DNA of 64,000 bases from Aureobasidium sp. EXF-3400. Taxonomy: Eukaryota > Ascomycota > Dothideomycetes > Dothideales > Saccotheciaceae. Location: positions 91,361 through 155,360 of the forward strand of contig SWBL01000088.1 in the NCBI GenBank assembly GCA_024195585.1, in the 5' to 3' direction. A model generated the notes under the pieces. It did not search any database. It was not told where the DNA came from and saw nothing but the letters and a program-made list of their open reading frames with translations. Position numbers and translations under genes: made by a program. This document shows positions 45,577 through 55,645 of the stretch, one piece after another; position 1 is the stretch's first letter; each line of letters opens with the position of its first letter.

Positions 45577-45945
45577 GGTTGATAGTCGATGGAAGTGTGC
45601 GATTTTGTGTGAAAACTGGCCGGGTTTACCTTGCAAGCTAGACGACACAGTTCTTCTAAGAGAAGCCAGAGTGGCGATAGGAGGATTTCACTACTCTTCA
45701 AAATCCCAACAGAGAAGGTGAACGAAGACTTGCGAATCGCGTTTCGCCTTGCTATCGCCCGAGGATGTGTGACGTCAAGCGGGTCGCGTTTAGGTCAGGG
45801 TCGTACCCCGCAGTGAGCTGCCTCTTATGTTTCCGACCGACCCAGTCTCCTGAAGGTATAACGTATCTGGATGTTTTCATGTATCATCTCTAGATATCAA
45901 CAAAAAGCTATGTAGTCTAACAGCACCCATATATGTACATTTGTT
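45577..45945. other. Promoter region of the TDA3-like gene
   Basis: A 369 bp gap between the transporter's stop and the TDA3-like ATG. It contains a perfect CRE palindrome (separate entry). Confidence 0.5.
45770..45777. promoter_or_regulatory. CRE-like palindrome TGACGTCA
   Basis: A perfect eight-base CRE, 194 bp upstream of the TDA3-like ATG. It is the binding site type for Atf1/CREB bZIP stress regulators. Use in vivo is inference. Confidence 0.45.
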
Positions 45946-48900
45946 TTAGGCGTTGTGTGCCACTCTTCGTAGCCAGTCTCTCGATTTCCCCCAAGCTCCT
46001 GTTGCCATTCTAGCCTTCTGATAGTCCTCTTCTTGAACGTTGTGCTTCCCAACGATGTTGAGGAAAACTTGGTCAAGAGTGGCCTGTGAGACAGCGTAGA
46101 ACTCCATACCGAGCTCCTCCTTACTCGACTCCAGTTTCTCAAACAGCGAGCTGATGCCACCTGGCGAGGTGACCGTGGCTTCGGCTCCTTTCTTGTCAAC
46201 AGAACCACGCGAATCGTCCATATCCGAACCCGGTCGGTTTGGCACCTCGAATCGGATCTGACCATGGAACGACCGATCTTCGATGCGGGCGGTATGGAAA
46301 TTAGCCGTTATCCAGTTTTTGATTTCCAGAAGTTTGGCGTCAGAGGTGTGTGGTGCGTCTTTATGTACGAGATGGACGTAATATGCGTCGCCGTGTTTGC
46401 GGCGTAAGGAGTCGCTGGTGCCTACTGCCAGCATACGTCTGGCCATGATGCCGACGCGGTCACCAAGAGCATCGGCCTCCTCCAGACTGTGAGTGGTCAA
46501 CACTAAGCTGCGACCAGAGCTTACTGCGGAAAGTGTGCGCCACATGATTCTTTTTGCGCCAGCATCCATTCCAGAACTTCCTTCGTCAACAAGAAGTACA
46601 GAAGGGTTGCCAATCAGCGCAATACCCAGACTGAGTTTGCGCTTGTTACCACCAGAAAGTTTTCCAGCCATGCGATTGCGGAATGCAGAGAGTCCGACGG
46701 CATTCATGACCTGGTCCACATTGTGTTCGATATCAGAAACGCCACGAGCTCTAGCATAGAAGTACAGATGTTCAGAGCAGGTCATAGAGTCGAGCGCGTC
46801 GAATTGTGGGCAAACACCTTGGTGTAAACGAGCAGCAGCGCGCTGCTTCACGATAGATTCATTTTCGAGGAAGACGTCTCCACCACTAGGGTGGACATCA
46901 CCTCTGATCGTGGAAATCGTTGTTGATTTTCCTGTTCTTGCTTTAGTGTCTCGTTTACAATGACCGTAGACTCCAAGTTGTATGGGGAAGGGCTTACCTG
47001 CACCATTGGGACCGAGCAATGCAAAGATTTCACCCCGAGGCACACCAAAGGCCACTCGATCGACGGCAAGGTTGCTGCCGTAAGACTTGCTGATGTTGCA
47101 TACGCGCAACTCGTCTTTGCAGTCATTGACTCGGACTACCTCGCGATACACGTCTTCATCAGCGTACTCACTCTCTTCTGCATCTTGAGAGCGGGACTGT
47201 GTTTCGTAGAGTTAGCATGTTTTGTCTGCAATGTGATAGAGATTCGCACACGTACCTTTCTGCTGAGGAACGCAGGTCTGTAGCCACTATCGTAATAGAT
47301 GAGGAACCCGAAAAGGATGAGCGACTGGATGCAAAGATAGAGAATAGGACCTCCATAGACGGTGATCCCTCCTGCGTACGAGGCACGTTCGTTGCCACGG
47401 CAGAGGAGCGAAAACTCATTGAATGTTAGCAAGAGTGCGCGTAATAAACTTCCTGCTGGGGTCACGACAGATATCGCGAAGTGCGCTATGTTGACTGTTT
47501 GAAGTAAGGACATGGTCAGCATGGTTCTTCTGGTGAGAAACGAGATCACTTACCATATGAGTCGATTTTTTCCGTGGGTGCGAAAGTGATGATCGCCATG
47601 AAAGCGATGAAATAAATCAGGAAGAAACAGCACTGCATTCCAGCAGCAAAGGCAAACGATGCCAGCTGACTGGTGACGAATAGAGAGATGACATAGCTGC
47701 AAAGCAGAGCTGCCAACCCGTACAAAAAGAAGACGACAAACAGCGTGCCAGGATTGTATAGTGCGTTGGATACGCCAACAAAGATAACGATTGCAACGAT
47801 GCTAACGACCATGACGAACATGAAGTCGAAAATAGTGTATGCAAGCCAAAGAGGGAAGGCCCTAATACCATTCGAATAGTGCAATGCTCTTACTTTGGCA
47901 ACACGCTCACTAGTCGGGTAAAGAGCGAAGAAGCCAGGGTAAGCACACATGGCTAATCCGAAGTAGAGGATGAACTGGAGTGTTTTCCCAGCTGATGGTG
48001 CCCATGGTCGTTGGAAGGCTTGATAGGTCGTGACGATTGGAGATCCTAGCAAACTACTGTCCAGAATGTTCTGAGTCAAGATTGCGTAGTCGAGCTCATA
48101 ATTACCCCTCCAAGCAAATAGAGGAGCGCCACCTTGAGCATCAAGGTAGTAGCCGCCAGGGAAGACGCGACTGTAGTTGGATTGCACATACTCGCGGAAG
48201 GCATCTACGCTCGCAACAGGTGCGATAGCATCGACAAGCCCAGGGTATAGATTGCTGAGAAGTGTGGTGGGTATCTGCGCAGCTGGACCAGCTGGGAAGT
48301 CGAGTGGATCAGAGTCAAGGGTAGCAAAAGAGACCACGTCCTCGTTTGAGCTGTTGCTCTCTGGCGAACAGCTTAGAGGACTGAAGCCCTTCAAAAATAG
48401 AGTCACAAGGCCTGCAGCGATGATAGGAATCAAAACAGCAGCCATGTAAGGCAAGTAGTTGCGACGCAAAATTGTGACACGCTTTCGGAACAGAACCCAT
48501 GTTTGTGCACCGAGCGAGATTCTCTTCCCCTTGGCCAACTCAAGACCCTTTTCCGACTGGAGGGAAGATACGTTGGTTAAGGACGTGGCGTCATCATGGA
48601 GTGTGTGGTCGTTGTTGAACTCTGACGATAATTTCAAAAAGACATCCTCTATAGAGGGCCCCGAAACTCGATAGTCCGTAACGCCAAGTTGTTCCAGACG
48701 AGTAACGAAAACGGCAGCAGCGCTAGAATCAGGTAGATTGTATACCACATGATCAGCATGGTTGCGGCGAGGTATCGAGGACCAGTCCTGAGGCTCCTTG
48801 AATGCATGTTCTGCGTAAATCTTGACACGATATCCACCACCAAGTTGGTGTTTCAGGGCCACGGCTGTGCCATTTGCGGCGAGGGTACCCTTAGACAAGA

Positions 48901-50869
48901 TAGTGATATGGTCAGAAAGCAAGTCACCCTCGTCCAGGAAATGCGTAGTGAAGAGCATAGCCCTGTGTCCTCTCTCCGCCAATAGGATATCCCAAACTTT
49001 GCGTCGTGAAAGAGGATCAATACCAGAACTCACTTCATCGATCAGACAGAGATTGCTACCACCAGTAAGCATCATGGCCAATTGGAGCTTGCGCTTCTGA
49101 CCGCCGGACAGAGTCTCAGAACGAGCAGAGATCTTGTGAGCAAGATCGCACTTGGAAAGTAGATCTCTATGGTCGATACTTTTTCCCTTTCGCCCTTGTG
49201 ACTTGAGCTGGTTGAAATAGTAGACGTGCTCCTCACAGGAGAGCTTATCCCAGAGCACGTTCTTCTGCGGGCAGATGCCAACACCCCCTGTTCCATTGAT
49301 GTCAATGTTTCCGCTTGTTGGTGACTGTAGACCAGCCAGCATGTCCATCGTCGTACTCTTGCCACTTCCATTGGCTCCCAGTAAGACATGGATTTCACCA
49401 GCACGAATAGTAAAGCTGATGTCGTTCACAGCGTTAACGGTCTCTCTCTTGTTCTTGCTGAATCGTGACCAGACGTTTTTGTAGAGCCAACTAGGACTAT
49501 ACTGTTTGGTAAGATTGGTAATGCGAGCAGTCTCAGAGTCAGCACCATGATGCATGTTTCTAGCTCTTGAAGCAGTGCCGTACAAAGCTCTCTCAATGAA
49601 TGCTCCAATCAAGGGGTAGATCAGGATCTGTATGACGCAAAGCACAAAGAACACAGCCCCTGAGACTCTCCACGGAGATCCAGGAGGGGCTTCCGAAAGC
49701 ACAGCAGCCAGGTTGCTGCGCTGCCAGTAGGCCATGTAGATGATAAAAAGGGTGAAGTTCATAGGAGGAAACAACAAGGCCAGGATGACGATTGCCCCTG
49801 TCGACTCAGGCGTCTGAACTTGTACAATGATTGCAAGCACAATGCTCACGATGGTAACGGTGATACCAGAGAGTTGAGCCTTGCGGAACAAACTGGCGAA
49901 AGCGATGGACCATGAGGAAAGAGCCAGTCCCGCCAAGATAAAGTAACCGATCAGGATCCCGGTCTGGGAAGACGGATAGTTGAGCCTAGTAACAATTGCG
50001 CCGGATATAACCCAGCCTGGCAGATAAAGGATGTCAAAGGCAAGATGGCTAGAGAGTAGGCGAGCGGCTTGAGGCTGCCATCTGCGCTGGTTCGGCATCA
50101 TGGCTTCGATGAGTTGAGACATGCCAATCTCGCGCTCGGTCGCCATTTGACCCGTAAGCTGGTAGCATATACCAACAAAACCAATGAAGTACGCTAGGCC
50201 GAGAATACTGATTAATGTGCCCATGTACAGTCGTGTGATGTTCCTATCCCTCTCTTCAGGGGTTTGATCCGTGTAGGGGTACTGCTGTGGCAGGGGGATG
50301 GTGGATCCGCCAGCGATTGCTGAGTCCACTGCGTGCTGGAGGGGAAGAGCATATATCTCTGCATCGTTGTTACCAGTGTTTACAAAGATCCTGCCCCCTA
50401 GGGCTCCATCAGTTCGAATTGTGTAGTTCCATACACCGCCGTTACTGGGTGATCCATGGAAGCTCAATGCTGCAAAGCAATTTGATACTCCACGTATAGA
50501 ACTTCTGCATGTCTGCAAGAGCTCAACCTCGCTAGCCAGAGTCACGGGAGTTTTCCCGCTTGCTCTGACGGTATCGGATAGTTGGTTGATCAAGTCTGTA
50601 ACCTCGCTAGCCTGATTATTGGCAACGAAAGCTACAGTATGGCGTCCAGATGTCCCTGCATTGAGTGCTTCTTCAAATGTCCGGAGTGTTGCTGGGGTAC
50701 CAACGCCAAAGTCCGACGGTGGTACAAAGAAGTTTTTACAGTATGAAATGATGAAAAAGAAGATAATTGGTGCCAGGAATGCGCGGACCGTGGTAGTAAA
50801 CCAATGTCGACCGAGGACGATTAATAAGTTCTTCTTCGTCAAAGTCCATGTTTGGGCGAAGAAGCCCAT
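45946..50869 (-). CDS. ABCA-type full ABC transporter
   Basis: Four exons: 50869-47554, 47494-47256, 47196-46998 and 46931-45946, introns 59, 59 and 66 nt; 1579 aa. Layout is TMD-NBD-TMD-NBD. NBD1 has GANGSGKST, LSGGQKRKLQLAM and LIDEVSSGIDP. NBD2 has GPNGAGKST (split by intron 3 inside Walker A), LSGGNKRKLSLGIAL and LLVDEGSSGMD. Both Walker B motifs keep the catalytic Glu. Each TMD has one helix near its start, a large loop and five or so clustered helices, the ABCA plan. Family members move lipids or sterols; the cargo here is unknown. The start at 50869 (MGFFAQTWTLTKKNLLIV) is the first ATG of the open frame. It lies next to an Erg6-type gene, from which two inserted elements separate it. 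Confidence 0.93.
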
Positions 50870-51453
50870 GATGATTATTGCCTCCCTCGTGGGGGTGTTG
50901 TCTGTCAATGGAAATTAGTGGCAACGAGGGCCTAGTGTTTGGTCAAAATTAAGCAGACATGCGATGCGAAAGCAGTATTAAACGAAGGCGAGGCGACAGC
51001 GATGTTTGAAGCAAAACGGGAGCCTGGTCATTGAAGACATAAATGACACTGCCCTCGGGGAGGCGATCTCCAAGGTGTTGACATATTGTTCGATTGTCAA
51101 CTTTAGGCAATAACTAAGCCGTATCGGGTATCGCCTCCTCGGCGGTAAAATGCCGAGTGCCTTGTCGCGTGTGTCGTTACTAACCACGTCCGATCTCATC
51201 TCGTTTAACAAACATCACCTTCTTGAAATTCTGAAGATGGACAGCACGCTAGGGAGAGCTACACTTCTTGCAGACTTGCAGGTGTATGCTGACTGATAAG
51301 AACGCCGAGAACGAACCTACCTTCCACAAGGCCTCGAGATGAAAAGCTTGCCAAGTTGTCGTGCCGCTCGGCGTACGTCGCATAAAAGCCACGAACGTTT
51401 CGTGGGAATAATGACAGGCGCCACGAGACTCAGATCGACACGACACACATGTG

Positions 51454-51578
51454 ACGCGTGCAGCTACAGAAATGCACAATAGTCTCGAGAAACAGGACAT
51501 CGTCCACCGAGAAGCGATAAGTTTCCAGCTCTCCTTAGATACATCTCTGATCTAGAGATTACTATGCCTTTTTACAGC
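51454..51578 (-). mobile_element. MITE-like element, copy 8 (intact, reverse)
   Basis: About 117-125 bp. It begins ACGCGTGCAGCTACAGAAAT and ends CTATGCCTTTTTACAGC. The interior CGTCCACCGAGAAGCGAT and CAGCTCTCCTTAGATACATC match copy 4 closely, and in reverse match copies 3 and 6. Confidence 0.8.
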
Positions 51579-51651
51579 ATTTACTCTGTGGACTTCCATA
51601 GAAGGAGAACAGGAGGCACAGACTTGCACCTTACTCCCTATCATCCTCCTA

Positions 51652-51771
51652 TAATGTTCTAAATGGGCACAATGACTTCCGGAAGGTAGACAAAATCATA
51701 GAGAGGCGACGAAATCACGGCTCTCACTGGACACTTCCTGTTTGCTAAAGGAACTATGCATTCTCATAGCT
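51652..51771 (+). mobile_element. MITE-like element, copy 9
   Basis: About 120 bp. The left end TTCTAAATGGGCACAATG is diverged. The right half (CTCTCACTGGACACTTCC, then GGAACTATGCATTCTCATAGCT) clearly belongs to the family. It lies 73 bp from copy 8 in the opposite orientation. Confidence 0.65.
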
Positions 51772-51914
51772 ATATGTGTGATATACCATTGCATATGTAG
51801 AGAGAGAAAAATGTTTACAGGCCCAAACACGGCACAGAGCAGAAGACATGCTGGAAACAGACTCCGGGTAGTACTCGAATATGTTTGATCTGAGTGTCAC
51901 CAACCAGTCATTAT

Positions 51915-53130
51915 CTACATCGGCTTTCTCCCAACCATGAGGTACATCGGAGTGAAGAGACCTTCTTTTCCACCGGCAACCAAAGCATCAGCACCAGCCG
52001 ACAGTTCTCTGGCAGTCTCCGCAGTACCAGAAGGTGCCATCCTGATCGTCTCGAGCGCCGAAAGCAGCGTCTCCATAGCAAACCGACCAATCTTCGTCAT
52101 GCGTACTGCACCAACCACATCCCAGATACCAGTGGCGTAATTGATATCGCCACTCAGCGGAGCATACCAAGGTCTTGCGTCTTTTCGCTCAGCCAGATCT
52201 TCGTCATGCAGCAGTGTGAAGCCTGCTTTCAAAAAGGCTTGCTGTGCATCTTTTCTGGTCATCATGTTGGAGATGCCGTTGCCACGCTCGATACCATGAC
52301 GGATTGCACGATGGGTTGGATTGCTCTCATCGTAGCGGTCTGTCATCACCCATTCGTAGATCCCGACCACTGCTCCTGGTTTTGCGACGCGGAACATCTG
52401 TGAGTAAACACCCTCGAGGACGGGAGCATGGCATGTGGCTTCGATGGCATAGATTGCGTCAAATGTGTTGTCCGAGAAGCTCAAATGCTACACTTCAACA
52501 TAAGTACTCGAGCTTTGGAGAAGGTGAGATGGAGTTACTACTTACCATGAAGTTATCCTGGACGAAAGAGACCTTGTCGGAAAGGCCTCGCTTGGCTGTG
52601 AGCGCGGTGGCTCTCTCGATCTGGTAACCGTTGTTGTTCACCCCAACAACTTTGCAGCCTGCAAATGTGGCAATTTCTCTTGCTGGCCCACCAACACCGC
52701 AGCCTACGTCGAGTACGGTGAAATTGTCTTTGATACCGATCATGTGTGCAAGGTAATGCTCATGGCGAGCCAGTGCCTGCACCAATGATTCCTTGGGAGC
52801 AAATCGGCAGAGATGAAAGGACTCTCCCCAGCCTTCGCAATACAGATCAGTCGCCAAGTCGTAGTAGCTGCGTTGTGTTAGTGTCGTGGTAGCCGATTTA
52901 GATTCGGGACTATCTTACTTGTTCACCAATGACATGTAAGAGTCTTGTCTAGACTTGCGTGCTTCATCACTGTCTGCAGACCAGCGCTTGACGTATTCGT
53001 CTGTGACGAGACGATGAGCTTGGCCATCCTTGCGCAGCATGGAGATGAAAGCATTGCGTTCAATAGCTGATTTGCCATGCATCAGCTTAGTGAACTCTTG
53101 CTCGTTCGGGGGTACAGCTGTGACAGTCAT
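51915..53130 (-). CDS. Sterol 24-C-methyltransferase, Erg6-type
   Basis: Three exons: 53130-52919, 52867-52546 and 52487-51915, introns 51 and 58 nt; 368 aa. It would transfer a methyl group from S-adenosylmethionine to C-24 of a sterol. The SAM motif VLDVGCGVGGPAREIA, the sterol motif YYDLATDLYCEGWGESFH (normally YEYGWG), GVNNNGYQ, YAIEATCHAP and the C-terminal sterol-methyltransferase region ending LFTPMYLMVGRKP are present. Compared with the well-known fungal Erg6 pattern, some otherwise invariant positions differ (CEGWG for EYGWG; ATCHAP for ATVHAP). It may therefore be a second, specialised copy rather than the housekeeping gene. It is divergent to a CYP7-like P450, which supports a joint role. 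Confidence 0.88.
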
Positions 53131-53742
53131 TTTGGGTAAGGATGAACGACAAGGTGCGAGAGGATGATGATGTTTTGGTGGTTAGTCCTTCCACGCAGCA
53201 ACGTCCTCTATTTAAGTCTATAGAAATGCATACCACAGGACCGCTCCCTGCAGTTTGTCCCAGTCGCAGTCATCGTACGACATCCCAATGCTATCTATTG
53301 ACCATTGATGCATGGTCAGTATTATGGAACGTTTGGAACAGACAACCATATGGCATGCATCTTGAAGTCGTACGATTAAGTCATACACCTCGAGGGCCTA
53401 TCGAATAGAGTCCGGCCAAGCGCCCATAATCGCAGTTATTGGTCAACCGTATCATCTGCAACTGGAAGAGAAGGCATGCATCACAGATGGGATTGTTGAG
53501 AACAAAGATATGAAACGCCAGGCTTCAAGCGACAAAACCCCCGCGGAATCCACGGCTTCCGACGCATGATGACCAAATCTAAATTGCACCCTAGACTCAC
53601 CGGTGGCCTGTAAGACGGCACAACCGAGGAAAGCATGTAAAATCAAGGAGACAACATTTCTCATCTCTTAAAGAGGCCAATTGAACCCTTAAGTTCTTTG
53701 CTTGTGACTCTGTGACTGGTGCTTCCTTCTCGCACAGGAATC
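53131..53742. promoter_or_regulatory. Shared Erg6-type / P450 promoter region
   Basis: 612 bp between divergent starts. It contains a weak element copy near 53215-53312 next to the Erg6-type start. No clear TATA or zinc-cluster palindrome was found by eye. Confidence 0.45.
53215..53312 (+). mobile_element. Degenerate MITE-like copy 10
   Basis: The left end AGTCTATAGAAATGCATACC matches the family start. The right side ACCATTGATGCATGGTCAG is only loosely similar. Low support. Confidence 0.3.
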
Positions 53743-55381
53743 ATGATGGAATTGAAGCATCTTATCATCGGCTTGGCGATTGCCTTCATGAGCTACATTG
53801 TCCTTGGACAGCGGTCAAAGACAGGCATTCAAGAGCCTCCTGCCCTTCGTACAAAGATTCCTCTTATTGGACATATCATTGGAGTTGCCATTCATGGCAT
53901 GCGTTACTTTGGTAAAGCTTGGTATGTTGAAGTAAATCTCGTTTCTACGAAGATTGATCACTGATGATTGTTTGCAGCGAGGGATCCGATGAGCCTATCG
54001 TCACGATAGATTTCCTGGTCTCGAAAGTCTACCTGGTCAATAAATCTAGTGCAGTTGCTCAGGTGCAGAGGAATTCAAAAGTTATCACCTTTGATCCTTT
54101 CCTCGATTCTGCTGCTGAGCGTATGGTGGGCTGCTCGCCAAAGGGCTTGAAGCTGCTCACTAGCAAGGAAAATGGAGGTGGTGATCTCAACCGAAAGGCA
54201 TGCTGTATCGATCATCTTCATCATCGGGAAATCAAACTGACAAACCGTAGATTGTGAAAGCCATGCACCCTGCTCTTCTAGGTCCAGGTCTCGACATCGC
54301 AAACAGGAATATGGTCAACAACCTAAGCAAATCCGTCGACGAACTCGCCTCAACCAATGGCAAAACCTTCGATCTCTACGGCTGGGCCAAACATGCCATC
54401 AGCATCGCAAGTACCGACGCAGTATGGGGCGAGAAGAACCCAATCAGAGATCCAGCCAACGAAGCAGCTTTCTGGGATTTTGATTCGCATCTCCGTCTCT
54501 TGTTATTCAACGTTTTCCCTACCATCATTGCACGCAAAGCATATTATGGAAGAGAAAAGGTCGTAGCTGCATTTGTAAAGTACTACAATGAGGGTGGGCA
54601 GAACGTAGCTTCAGAATTGGCTCAAGCACGTTGGAAAGTGCAGCATGAAAACGGTGCCGCTGTGGAGGATATCGCTCGCATGGAGACGGCGACGGTACTC
54701 GGCGTGGTATCCAACACAACACCCTCTTCCTTCTGGATGCTCTACGATATATACTCACGACCTGCCCTACTCACCCAACTCCGCGACGAAGTACGCGAAC
54801 ACGCACTCAAGAAAACCGAGTCTGGAGAAATGATCATCGATCTCGCAGCTATGAGAGACAACTGTCCCAATTTGCTAGCTACTTTCCAGGAAGTACTGCG
54901 TATACGCTCAAACAGCATGCCCACCCGCTTCGTCACCGACGACGTCGTGCTATCTGAAAAATACCTCTTGAAGAAGGGTCGTGTGCTGTTTATGCCAGGC
55001 ATGAACATGAACAACGAACCCTCCATCTGGGGCGACGACTCCAACACCTTCGACCCTACCCGCTTCAAGAAGGAAACACTCAAACAGCGACCTACCAGTT
55101 TCATGTCTTTTGGCGCATCACCAAGTCTATGTCCAGGCCGCCATTTCGCCAGTGGAGAGATCTTGGGTATGGCGGCTATGATGATTTTGCGCTGTGATAT
55201 TGTGCCGGAAGGCGGAAAATGGGTGATGCCCAAATTTTGGAAGGGCGCTGTTGCTGCGTCTATGCCATTCCCTGCTAAGCCCTTCAATGTTAGCGTGACT
55301 GCTAGAGAGGAGTTTGTGGGTACGACATGGGCTTACAAGTCGACGGATGGAAAGGGCAAGTTCCCTCTCATTACCGGTTGA
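53743..55381 (+). CDS. Cytochrome P450, CYP7/CYP8-like
   Basis: Three exons: 53743-53921, 53978-54197 and 54251-55381; 509 aa. An N-terminal anchor (LIIGLAIAFMSYIVLG) precedes a Pro-rich hinge (LRTKIPLIGHI). The I-helix reads GVVSNTTPSSFWMLY, with N before T-P as in CYP7 and CYP8 enzymes rather than the usual AGxxT. The K-helix ExxR is EVLR. The haem-binding loop is FGASPSLCPGR, where the Gly at the fourth position is Ser. Animal CYP7/CYP8 enzymes act on sterols or eicosanoids; the substrate of this fungal relative is unknown. Intron 2 is GC-AG (AAG|GCATGC, 53 nt, with a CTGAC branch site). The start has two adjacent ATG codons. It is divergent to the Erg6-type gene. Confidence 0.9.
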
Positions 55382-55645
55382 TAGCTCATTTCTCTGTATG
55401 AGATGAACCAAAATGATACGTAATGTCCCTGAAAGCATTATGGCTTTTCATCTTCGTTCCTTTCCACAGACCTATCAATTGGTATCAGAGGATGATGAGA
55501 TATCACTTTCTCTTGGTCACGCTTTTGTTATACAATGTTCTCCGTGTTCGTCTATCATATGAGGGAGTAGTATCTACATCAAGATATCCAACTTTTCTGC
55601 ATCTCTGCTTCGCACACAGCTGCAGGACAAATAACTGCCTCAGTA

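Larger units (their letters stand above)
50870..51914. other. Intergenic region with two adjacent MITE-like elements
   Basis: Transporter promoter and Erg6-type 3' flank. It contains element copies at 51454-51578 and 51652-51771. The rest shows nothing recognisable. Confidence 0.6.
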
